64,000 nucleotides of DNA from Pisolithus tinctorius. Taxonomy: Eukaryota > Basidiomycota > Agaricomycetes > Boletales > Pisolithaceae. The notes beneath the pieces are model-generated. The model did no database searches. It was not told where the DNA came from and saw only the letters and a list, made by a program, of their open reading frames with translations. The DNA lies in NCBI GenBank assembly GCA_024663395.1, contig JANFAH010000119.1, forward strand, positions 1 to 64,000, written 5' to 3'. Shown here one piece after another: positions 46,056-56,016 of this stretch (the stretch's first letter is position 1; each line of letters starts with the position of its first letter). The translations under genes were made by a program, and so were the position numbers.

Positions 46056-49000
46056 ATGGACGTCGCACTCTCAGCATCCGAAATGCAGTCCCAGCAGCAG
46101 CCTCAACAATCTTCCGGTGCTTCCGGTGGTCTGTCTGTGTCATTCGCTTTCCCTGTCGTGCTTCCTCTCATGACGTTTGATTTTTCTATAGGCAAATCCG
46201 GTCTCGGGTCACCGTAGTATGTGCCGAGGTGCGCCGTCTGATCGTAGTACTCTGCATTCACATATGTTGATCACCTTCCCACAGTGCAAACGGCTTAAGC
46301 TCAAGTGTGATCGTCGTACTCCCTGTGGCTCTTGTACCAAGCGAGACACCGTGGCAAGATGCGTATATTCTCCTGCAGCTGCAGAAAAAGTGTTCGCACA
46401 CCTCTCTCGATTTTTATCCGTCCTATGGTTTACATCCTCCTGTTGGTACAGTGACCTCCACTCCCTGAACAATCGACTGAGCCAAGTCGAATCGCAACTA
46501 GCACAGTTCACCGCGTCAGGTCCCCGCTGTCATCCTCACCATCCCAAAGCGTCTGGTTCTTCCCACCCAGATCGTGTCTTGCTAGCAGTCGGAAAGTCAG
46601 GATCCTCATTGGCAATATCTCTTGACGACATTACCGCTATTTGGCTTGATGAACTGGATCTCGGCAAAGAATTACATCCAGTTCAAGAGCTCAGCCCTCA
46701 GAGGTTGGGTCTTCCTCACGCGAACCCTGGTCAGGTAAAACTGGAATCACCAATGGTGACTCTTCCGGGGAAAGCTTCGACGTGTAGTCTTGAACTACCT
46801 ATCCCTCTCCTTTTACCTCCAATCTCTGCATATTTTGCTGCCCAATCACCATCCCCGGATGACGCACCTTGTGTGACCTCACGGCTTATGGCACATCTGC
46901 CGTTCGCTCCCCGCAAACGACAGAGACTCTACGATAATGTCGAGGACGTCCTGAAGATGCATCCATGTTTTAATTTCAAGCATTTTAAGGATCGTGCAGA
47001 AGCAATGTTCAGATGGGGGTCTGAAGCCGACAGCTCTGACGACGGTTCGCTTGATAGTTCTTCATCAGGCCATTCCAGTCTGGAAACGGGAGGGATGATG
47101 GGAGGTCAGAAAGCGGAATTGGCACGCGCCATCTTCTTTGGCCCACCGTCAGCTACACCTGTGTCTGCTTCCAAAGGTCCCAGTCCTGCCAAACCCACTC
47201 TATCTTTCTTCGCAGCAGTTGCAGCAGCATTCGCTTTGGGCACATTGGTTGACAGAGAGGTTGCTGATGAAGAGGCTCGGATTCACGCAGCTGCTCAATG
47301 TGAGGGAAATATAGTTGATGGCCCATCAAACTCCCGGCCCGCTTCGCGAAGGAGAGCGGAAGTTTTACCAACTCAGGGGAAGAAAGGCAAAAATACCCAA
47401 AAAGATTCTGCCTCGTATCCATCTGTTCTACTCGCGCTTTCACAGCAGGCGCTGGCATTGTTCGAGAAGACCAATTCATATGATCTGGACTTCCTCGTAA
47501 CGATGATTCTTCACGTGCTATACATGCTTCATGATAGTAAAGCTCGTGTGGCACACAATCTTTTGCCTGATGTGAGTACATTTTGATCCGATCAATGTGT
47601 GATTGATTGGCGCCACCTGACGTCATGCTTCGTGGCCGTAGGTCGGTAAAATGGTCAACGTTGCTCGCACCATGGGGTTGGACGCAGATCCTGATGAGTT
47701 TCCGGGAACTTTCAACCTGTTCGATGCCGAGGCACGGCGACGCCTTTGGTGGGACATTTTCTATTATGATCTGTACGTCAAATACGAGTTCTACCTCGAC
47801 TTACTCGATTGACGCCTCGATCTAGGTTTGTATCAGACTACATGGGTCGTTCAGCTCTAATCTCCGATACGGAACATACAACTCGATTACCGATGGATGT
47901 CGATGAGGATGTGTTTACACCTGCGTGCACATCCATTCCGCTTCCTCGAAGTCCATTGTCATTGCTCGAGCCAAATGTTTCGGACTTCAAGTACTTTGGG
48001 CTGAAGTGCAGGTATATAACCACCCATTTGTATGACAGTAACGACATTTTTCACATGTTTCACAGCTTGGCGCGACTTGTCAAGGATATTAAGAAGAGAT
48101 CTCTCAAGGACTTTCTTCAAAACGATCCAGAAGCCCAAGCTCACTATTCCCTTGAACAAGCAATGGCTTGCGCAAGCGCAGTCAAACAGTGGCTTGCCGA
48201 GCTTCCCGTCGCGTTCCGCCTAGACGTTGACTCGGACCTGTCAAACCCTCCAAGTTCGCAACGAGACGTCGGTGCTTCCTCGATCTATCCATCTCCGTCA
48301 GGCGATTGTCCTACGGCATCGCCCGTGCTACTAGCACAGCGTTGTGAATTGATAGTCACGGCGCAACGGCTCATCATGAAGATCTACGTTCCATTTCTCC
48401 GCCCTTCTAATGGCCACACGACTCCTACGGCCCATTACCAGGCCGCCGTCGGGATTTTCACAGCCGCCCATACCATCATTCGCGCCATTCGAGTACTCTG
48501 TTCCATGTGGAAGCAAAGGCCAGACCTCAAAGGACGACGCCCAACTCCTGCCTTGTTCAGTTTCTATTCATTCGGGAGGACTTTGTTCGATGCTGCCGTA
48601 GCGTGTGCGCACAATGTGATTAAGGACCCGACCAGTGTTTGGGCACGAACGGCCATGGAGGATGTCAACTATGCCCTCGAAGTGATGCGTGACCCGGTTT
48701 TGAACACAGGTCGGGGACCGATGCGCGGTGGCATTGAGGGAGATGTCCATGAGGCAATCATGATTATAGTGTTGTTGCAGAAGAAAGCTGAATTGGCGCG
48801 TCATGGAAAACTGGATGTGTCTTCTGGGATGAAAAGGAAACGTGACGAGCCTGAAAATGAGTCAGAGCGATTACCTGACGGCTTCCAAATACCTTTCATT
48901 GGAGGGACGGTCTCCTCCACTAATTTGGACTGTGCCCCCCCTAGTCTTACCACACACTCAGGTTCGTGCGTCGTGGTGACCACGAACTCGACGCAGGAGA

Positions 49001-50055
49001 AAGACATTAGTCCATCCGAAGAGTTGCCGAAACGTTTGACACCACCCGTACCTCCAAGCTCCAAGCGCTCACAAACAGACTCACGCGACTCCAAATGCAA
49101 AGATAAGGGCACAAAGAAAGCCTGCTATCCTCGCACGGGCGTACGAGTCCGGCCCGTCAAGGATGCACCACCGTTTTGTAGGCTGCGCACTCCATCTTCG
49201 AGTGGCACTCCTGAACGAAATGAGTCTGCGCTGTCATCGAGTCGGACTCCTGTGATTCCCTCTTCCCCAAATACTGAACACCCTCCGTGTGCATCAGGGT
49301 TTATGCCACCATCGCAGAGTGCTCCATCCCCCGGAGTTCGGGAGGCACATCATCAAACAGTGACCCAAGTCCTGTCTGGTGACCCCAAGTTAGACTTCCA
49401 AGTTCCCTTTGGAACCGGCGATCAAAGTGGACCTTCTCTTGGTCGTGTATCACAGCCTTCGCAGTATATTAGCTCGGATAACTCGGATTCCGCACCAATG
49501 CAGAAAATCTCTCCCTCAGGATCATCCTATGAACCAACCCAAAGTCCATCAAACAGTGCTAATCCTATGCCCTATGCACAACCTAACACAGATTACCCGG
49601 ATTCTCCTTTCACAACTAGTGGTCCTCCCAATGCCCTATCAGCAACCCAAGTATCTCGTACGCCCTCTGCTCATAATCAGCCTACGTCATTCATGGGTGA
49701 AATACCCGGACCTCCACAAACCTATTATTCGTTCGATTCTCGGTATGAGGGGAACGTGAACGACCCTCCACTCATGGGCCTGAGCATCCATCCTTCCATG
49801 ACGTTCCATACCAATGGTGAAAATGCTCAATTCCCGATGGAGATCCCCTGTCACGATCTGCCTCTCCACCGTCAGGAGAAATCACAGCCGCCGCCGGGGT
49901 ACATTACGAAACCTCCGGAACATCATCATCAACACTCCCAGCGGCAATTCTCGGGACCACCACAATCTCAAACCGTCGCCCACTCATGGCAACCAGATGG
50001 TATCATGCAGGATGGATTTTGGCGCACTGCTTACGATCAATTCATGCCATCATAG
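46056..50055 (+). CDS. Zn2Cys6 fungal transcription factor
   Basis: Model: join(46056..46132, 46192..46228, 46285..46391, 46452..47571, 47642..47772, 47826..48011, 48066..50055), 1215 residues. The DNA-binding cluster is assembled across an intron: VVCAE|CKRLKLKCDRRTPCG, then SC...RCVY, giving six Cys. A short coiled coil (LHSLNNRLSQVESQLAQF) should mediate dimerisation. The middle region has MVNVARTMGLDADPDEFPG, ARRRLWWDIFYYDLFVSDYM, GRS and a long helical part typical of the fungal transcription factor domain. The last 400 residues are Ser/Pro/Gln-rich, a likely activation region. The 54-bp intron at 48012-48065 is a multiple of three and may be retained in naive calls. Target genes unknown. 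Confidence 0.8.
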
Positions 50056-50573
50056 TGCGTGGATCATGATGTTCTCTCTCTTCGAGAGTACAAGTTATGT
50101 ATCTCCTCGCGCCTGCGAGTCCCTTCGCTTCATAGTGTATTATATTGCATTTCACCTTGTCCTCTTCTTTGTCAGTTCGGGAATGTATATATACAGATGC
50201 GCATCATCTAGTTAGACATTCGCTACCGCACGATGACCCATATTACGATCATTTAGGCAGGACGTAACAACAGCATGTGAATGAAATGCTGCATGTAGCA
50301 TGGTTATTTATCGCCCAGAATTAGCTGACGACTTGACGAGCTCGGCAATAGAAGTAGTGAAAATGCAAATGCCAATGCAAACCAAATGGATTTCTCGTGG
50401 TGAAAGACGTCAAAGATACCCAGACTGAGAAACGCAATTAAAAGGTTACTTCTAACAAAAATAACGTCTGTCAAATACGAATAGTGTAATGATCGCTGCG
50501 CTCTAGAAGAAGTGTTTGGGTGTCATGACAACTAGCAAGTGCCAATTGAGCCGGAGTGTGACCACACCCTCAC
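50056..50573. other. Convergent 3' region
   Basis: 3' flanks of the Zn2Cys6 gene (+) and the GH16 gene (-); AT-rich, no gene seen. Confidence 0.45.
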
Positions 50574-52240
50574 TTACTGGTAGACCTTAATGGAAGCAAA
50601 CTGGAAATAGGCATTTTTGAAGGCCTGCGGGTTATCTACAAATAGGAAGGGTGAGCGAGATGGCAGGGAATGACACAACAGCTTACTGTTCACGAAGTCT
50701 ACGTAGAAGTGGCTTAGCATGCTTTACTTCTTCCATAGCAGGCTGTAACACTCACCGACACAGGTAGAAGGGCAACCCGATGCGTTATACACCGCTGCAC
50801 TACCGGCCCAGTCTCCACCTGATAATGCTTGAGTAATATTTCCCATTGACATTGATGACACGTACAAAAAGTCAAGTTGATAATGATATTGTTCGGACCG
50901 AAGTGGCTGGCAAGGTCACAATCGGTGTTTGGGAAGTACGCAGCAGGCGTACCCTGCACGACTGGTTCTTCAATAGCTTTCGTCTAAGTAATGCGTACTT
51001 ACCCAAAGTCTGGTGTCAACGACGGGGAATCCCAATCTCACATCCACGGGAGTGAACCAGCTGTCGCGGCTCCAAAACCACACACTGATGTAATCGTCCG
51101 TTCTCTCGAGGGCGTACCTGGGACAAATTCAGATGGGCCTCTGCCTCTCACCCAAATGAGGACCATGGTACACACCACCCACCGCCGGCCGCGTTGAAGG
51201 CTGGCCCGAAGCTGTTAGGAGCGTACGATAAAGCGGAACCACACCCGCTGTTGTAGTTGACTGCAACGCATAAGCAAAGATCCAAGCTGGGCGACAATAT
51301 CATACCGGACGCATCGCAGTCAGTGGTGAGAACCGTTCTGAGCGACCTCGAGTTTAGCACAGCAAATAATAAATGCAAGGTAAAGTCGTCTCTACCCAAG
51401 TTGTCTGATGTTACTCGGGATTGAGCAATCTGCGTCGGTCATTCCTATTATCACATACAAAGTGTCCGACGATATGACCTACTGGGACTTGTGTGAAGAT
51501 GCACTTGATTTGGCGACACGTTGTTCACGCCTTCAACGATGTCGATTTCACCCTGTATCGATTGTTTGTCGAGGCGCTAAAGATGATAATACCATGACTC
51601 ACGGAATCCGGCCAGTCAGCTTCCAGAGTCTCCCAAATAGCCTTTTCCAAAAGAAAAGAAAAGTTGACATTGGAGCTAATGAGAACTAATGAACACTCAC
51701 GGGCCAAGTCCTTAATGAAGTCATTGTCAGCTAATTGAAGCAAGTGGGAGAACTTCGCAAGTTCCACGACATATAACCTACCCGCATCCTTCAGGCATAT
51801 GGTTTATGTCGAATCTGAGAGATTGTCAGTCACATTAACTATGCACTCCACTCAAGGGCACCCACACCGCAACATGGGTTGTATATTCGTTGTTAGAGCG
51901 AATGCGCACAGAGTTTCGACCAGGACCGGTTGGCGAGAGCACAGTTGTATCGTCTGCACGCATGATGAAACTGTTTGCAGTAGCGACTGTCAGACCGAGT
52001 AGTTGGGCAGTCGCACTGTCAACATAGTTGCTGTCGTTGTCGCGTCAATACGAATGTAAGACGCGTAATCAGCGAAACGTGCACTCTGCCGTGGGTTGGA
52101 TCTGGGATATCTTCGAAGTTGAATGCGTCGTAGAAGTCGTCGCCGACGATTGAATCGGAGAGGGTATAAAGACCACCTGCAACAGCGAGTTGGGCTAACG
52201 AAACGAGCGTAAGAGTACCTCTGACGGAAGAAGGCCTCAT
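50574..52240 (-). CDS. Secreted GH16 beta-glucanase-like glycoside hydrolase
   Basis: Fourteen exons, 321 residues: complement(join(50574..50635, 50687..50698, 50756..50818, 50866..50953, 51003..51117, 51176..51260, 51306..51337, 51396..51429, 51483..51552, 51603..51641, 51701..51710, 51782..51814, 51866..52030, 52083..52240)). A signal peptide (GTLTLVSLAQLAVA) is followed by FYDAFNFEDIPDPTHGRV. The active-site motif GEIDIVEGVNN has the two catalytic Glu around an Asp. GPAFNAAGGGW, TPAAYFPNTDCDLASHFGP, NIIINLTFC|GDWAG and SIKVYQ complete the fold. The family cleaves beta-1,3(4)-glucans, here possibly in cell-wall remodelling. Exons of 10 and 12 nt are required. The first intron closes in frame only with a GC donor. 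A longer reading from ATG 52297 is possible, but ATG 52240 starts the signal peptide. Confidence 0.85.
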
Positions 52241-52799
52241 AGGAATAAAGACAGGCGGATAACGAGGGAGAGGAGGGGAAAGTAGCACATCAAACACCTG
52301 CAGTACTCATCGTACATATACTCACGTTATGCGGAACCGAGGATCATGCACAGGGCCATGGGCATCTGGACTTCGCGTCCTTTTCACCCGGGCTTTTCCG
52401 TGGAAGTACATTGGAGTCGCGTTCGCATTTGCTTCCGCACTTAACCTAACGACGAATGCGACGCTCTTTGATTGCCGCCATGCCAATAGTCGAAACATGG
52501 ACTCATTGAGCACCGGCCGGATTGGATGTCCGTTGTTACTAGGGCCCGACCAGCCGGGACCCCGTGACTTATTACTTCGATTCATGAAGCCGAGTTCAAA
52601 TCTGGCAGTACTGTACAGTCTCATGCAGAACCCTAGAAGACAAGGAAACCTCTACCGACCATGAGATTCCGGTATCTCCGTTCATGCTGTGCTTCAGGTC
52701 GAGTCACCTTTACTGAACATCTATAAGGGAGTCCGAGTCATACTGTTGCCCACATACTCGTGATTCCCATCTTCAAATTACATTCCAACGCTCTATACC
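52241..52799. promoter_or_regulatory. Divergent promoter region of GH16 and GST genes
   Basis: About 560 bp between two divergent starts. Open frames here on both strands (for example 52329-52664 +) lack domain content. No clear TATA box. Confidence 0.4.
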
Positions 52800-53643
52800 A
52801 TGAAAACGATAGGCAAGTTGTGGGGATACTCCGCGCAGCGCCAAACCATAACTGTACGTTGATCCACGGGGCTGTAAGCGTATCGATGGTTAACTACCCT
52901 TAGATCCTCGCTGCTGCTGCTTTGTCCGGTCTAGACATAGATGTCCCTCACTTTGAGTTTGGGGTGACCAACAGGACTCCCGAATTTCTGGAAAAGTTCC
53001 CGTTGGGAAAAATTCCGGCATTTGAGGATAATACTGGTTTCGCTCTCGTCGAGGGAATAGCTATTGCGCGCCATGGCAAGTCGCTTACTACGAAACAGAA
53101 CAAAGTCCGTTAGAGTAACTGACATCCCTACGTTAGTGTGTTCTCTCGCGCCGGAGGCCGTGCTGCTTGGAAGAGATGCTAGTGAACGAGCGCTGATAGA
53201 TCAATGGATCCAATTTTCCGAGTACGAGATCTCGGCGTACAACATGGAAATTCGAGCACTCCATACCGGACGGCTTGGGCCGCACAGCAAAGAAGTGCGT
53301 ATGCAGCGGTGCCGTGCAAGCTCAAAGCTGACAGTATTACACCAAACACTAGATGTTTGAAGGCTTGATTAACAGACAGGTACGCTTCCTTAGGTACCTA
53401 GAGACATACCTCGTATCGCGATCCTCTGGCTTCTTGGTCGGAGACGAGGTAACCCTCGCCGACATCGCGCTCGCGGCATCAACCCAGCAGACTGGAAGAG
53501 TGACCTGTGGAGCTACCGAGAGAGCACTGTATCCCAATATCTTCGCACATTATGACAAAGTAGTGTCTATTCCAAGAATGAAGGAAATCTTTGGGGAGCC
53601 CAAATTCGTGCAGGAAGTGTTGGCGTATCAGGAGTGTCAATAG
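52800..53643 (+). CDS. Glutathione S-transferase (eEF1B-gamma-like)
   Basis: Model: join(52800..52853, 52904..53075, 53137..53294, 53353..53643), 224 residues. The N-terminal thioredoxin-like part has [31 protein letters not shown] and [10 protein letters not shown]. The C-terminal helical part has [40 protein letters not shown] and [10 protein letters not shown], typical of GSTs related to the N-terminus of elongation factor 1B gamma. The EF1G C-terminal domain is absent, so it is a stand-alone GST. The second intron (53076-53136) has a GC donor, GCAAGT, with a TAACTGAC branch site. Detoxifying conjugation with glutathione is the inferred role. Confidence 0.85.
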
Positions 53644-54081
53644 ACCAGGCTAAATGTATCAAAGTAGTCTAGACGTGTCGGGCGCACCTCGCGTACTGCA
53701 ACGAAATGGATACTGGTGGATACTAGAATATCACCTCGTCGAGCTTTGGAGTATGCGGTGACTGCCGACGGCGCTGGTCAGGTCTTTTTTTTTGACAACC
53801 ACAAATTATATAGATGCCCCGATTCAACGCGGGGTCTGTACCATAGCCGTGCGTGTACGGTGACTTTCTCTCCAACTGGGCTGACTTAGCTCTACTCATA
53901 CTCTAACAAAGTGACAATTTGGCCAGCTGTTTTAAGACCGCGAGTATTTTCGACTGGGCCCTCCCACGTCACTAGAATCAAAGCCAGCCGGTTGTTTGCG
54001 AGGTCTGGACGCTTCAGTATCACGACTCTGATCTGCTCTGGTTCACGATCGTTGTCTCTGAATCCTTGCCGGAAATCAGAC
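53644..54081. other. Intergenic between GST and exopolyphosphatase genes
   Basis: About 440 bp. The frame of the next gene is open upstream to a GTG at 53911 without an ATG, so that part is treated as 5' flank. No other feature. Confidence 0.4.
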
Positions 54082-55530
54082 ATGTCAGCGTCCATTCTAT
54101 CGCAGCACCTGCGGGAGCAGAAAACACAGTTTCTCAGAGACGATGGTCATGGTTGGACGATAGTGATGGGCAACGAGGCAGGGGGTAGGCTGGCGTCTTC
54201 TCATGACTTGAGACTGCGACTGAAGTCTTCATCGATCATCCCTGGTCGTATAGATCTGGACAGTATTGCAAGTTCCATAGGCTACGCCTGGTACCGATCT
54301 CATGCCGAGACTCAAAATATTGAAGGAAAGACGGTGGCACTGATGCCTATGCCTCGTTCGGACTTTCCCCTCCGAGCAGAGAATGTCTATGCATTAGCAA
54401 TGGCTGGTGTACATGATCCATTTGACGACCTCCTTTGTCCGGAGGATCTACCACCTGATCATAAATGCACAGACTATGCACTGGTCGATCATAATAGTGT
54501 TCCCAACCCGTCACCAAATAAACGAGTGGTGGCCGTCATTGACCATCACGACGATGATGGCAAATACCACGACACAGCTTCCCCTAGAATAATCGAGCCA
54601 GCTGGGAGCTGCACTTCTCTCGTTACCAGATTACTCATGTCTGGTTCTGGTCACATCTCATTACCCCCAGACCTTGCGGGCCTACTCCTGAGCGCTATCG
54701 CCATCGATACTCAAGCACTGCGGAAGGGCGGGAAAGCGCTTGAAACAGACCGCGCAGCTGCTGCGTGGCTGCTCGGATTCGTGAACTCGACGGAGCGATC
54801 ATTCGTTGCCGGGGAGACTTGCACGACTAAAATGTTAACAGACACAGACCCATCTATGCCTGGGGACGTTATAGGTCACGCTTGGTTGCGCACCCTTGCG
54901 GAGACTCTACGCTTGAAGAAATTTGCGGTTTCTCACTTGAGCACGAGGGATCTCCTTCGGCGAGACTATAAGCAATATACCTTGGAGCTGTCCCCATTTT
55001 TAACGCAGGAAAGTGGTGGTGTTGCACAGGTTGGGCTGGCCACGGTTCCCTTATCATTGTCGGCTTTCTTCAAATCGGGGTCTGCAGCGGTGCTGACTGC
55101 CACGACCTCGTGGATGGAAGAACGTGGACTGACGATCCTCGGAGTCCTCACAACATACCGCAGCAAAAAAGACAAGGGTAGACGAGAACAACTGTGGATT
55201 GTTAGGGACTCGAAGGGAGCGCCACAGCAACAGAAATTGGCTCGTACTCTGTTTGATGGCCTGGAGGCAGAGGCGAGCCTCGCGTTGAAGCCCCGCACGT
55301 TTTCTCGATACGGTTTTAGTGGAATAGGAGATGCCGCAGGAGATGACGAAGGCAGGGATGAGGACGATGATTCCTTCTCTCACGGTGGCTCCACTGACGA
55401 ACGCCCAGCCAGCACTGTGAACGATTCGCCTTTTGGCCAGGCGTTCATTGCACGGGTTTATAAGCAGAAGAACACCCATGCCACTCGTAAACAGGTTGCA
55501 CCGCTATTGAAACGCATCCTGGGGGGATGA
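54082..55530 (+). CDS. PPX1: DHH-family exopolyphosphatase (Ppx1/prune-like)
   Basis: Model: join(54082..54184, 54254..55530), 459 residues. The 69-bp intron is a multiple of three; removing it rebuilds the first metal motif VMGNEAG|DLDSIASSIGYA. Further motifs are TDYALVDHNSV, AVIDHHDDDGKYHDTASPRI (the DHH motif), GSCTSLVTRLL and AIAIDTQALRKGGKALETDR. A C-terminal DHHA2-like region ends in an acidic segment. The family hydrolyses inorganic polyphosphate or related phosphoanhydrides with two metal ions. ATG 54082 gives an N-terminus (MSASILSQHLREQKTQFL) like other members, and the upstream frame lacks an ATG. Confidence 0.8.
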   Translation: MSASILSQHLREQKTQFLRDDGHGWTIVMGNEAGGRLASSHDLRLRLKSSSIIPGRIDLDSIASSIGYAWYRSHAETQNIEGKTVALMPMPRSDFPLRAENVYALAMAGVHDPFDDLLCPEDLPPDHKCTDYALVDHNSVPNPSPNKRVVAVIDHHDDDGKYHDTASPRIIEPAGSCTSLVTRLLMSGSGHISLPPDLAGLLLSAIAIDTQALRKGGKALETDRAAAAWLLGFVNSTERSFVAGETCTTKMLTDTDPSMPGDVIGHAWLRTLAETLRLKKFAVSHLSTRDLLRRDYKQYTLELSPFLTQESGGVAQVGLATVPLSLSAFFKSGSAAVLTATTSWMEERGLTILGVLTTYRSKKDKGRREQLWIVRDSKGAPQQQKLARTLFDGLEAEASLALKPRTFSRYGFSGIGDAAGDDEGRDEDDDSFSHGGSTDERPASTVNDSPFGQAFIARVYKQKNTHATRKQVAPLLKRILGG

Positions 55531-55667
55531 ACGCTTAGGTTCTTCTCATTCATATGTAGTGTTGGTCGGGGCTCCTACGAATACAAGTGACACCATTACG
55601 TAATTGCAGCTGCGGGGGCTTCGTGGAATGATTGGACTCAGGGCTCACAGAAGTACTCCAGCACACC

Positions 55668-56016
55668 ATGGTTAATCCACCATCACGGCAGCACATTCTT
55701 CATCTTTATGGTTCCACTCTACGTGCAGCCAAGTCGTTTAGTTCCTACAATTTTCGCAATTATTTTGTGCAGAGAACTCGAGAAAACTTTCGGAATATGC
55801 AGGTAAGAGCTCTAGTCAACACGATCAGGAAAATTCCATATAATCGACGGCGCTTTGAAGGCTGAACAGGATCCTGGAAAGCTTTCTCATGCGTACAACG
55901 AAGCTGTCAAGGAATTGGCAGTCTTGAGGCGGAGTGCTATGGTCAATCAACTATATGGAGGACGGCGTCTCGCTGTGGAGGAGCAAAGTGAAGTCAGGGA
56001 GAGGGGTGAAAACTGA
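55668..56016 (+). CDS. ISD11: LYR-motif protein Isd11 (LYRM4)
   Basis: Model: join(55668..55802, 55870..56016), 93 residues. It reads SRQHILHLYGSTLRAAKSFS, YNFRNYFVQRTRENFRNMQ|DP and then YNEAVKELAVLRRSAMVNQL and YGG. The LYG in place of the strict LYR tripeptide, the following Arg and the SFSSYNFR..F run match Isd11. In mitochondria Isd11 binds and stabilises the cysteine desulfurase Nfs1 for Fe-S cluster assembly. The frame is open 12 codons upstream but only from a TTG, so ATG 55668 is the start. The intron is 67 bp. Length suits the family. Confidence 0.85.

Noticed and set aside
53911..54081. N-terminal extension of the exopolyphosphatase
   Set aside because: The frame opens at a GTG with no ATG; the family's N-terminus matches the ATG at 54082.
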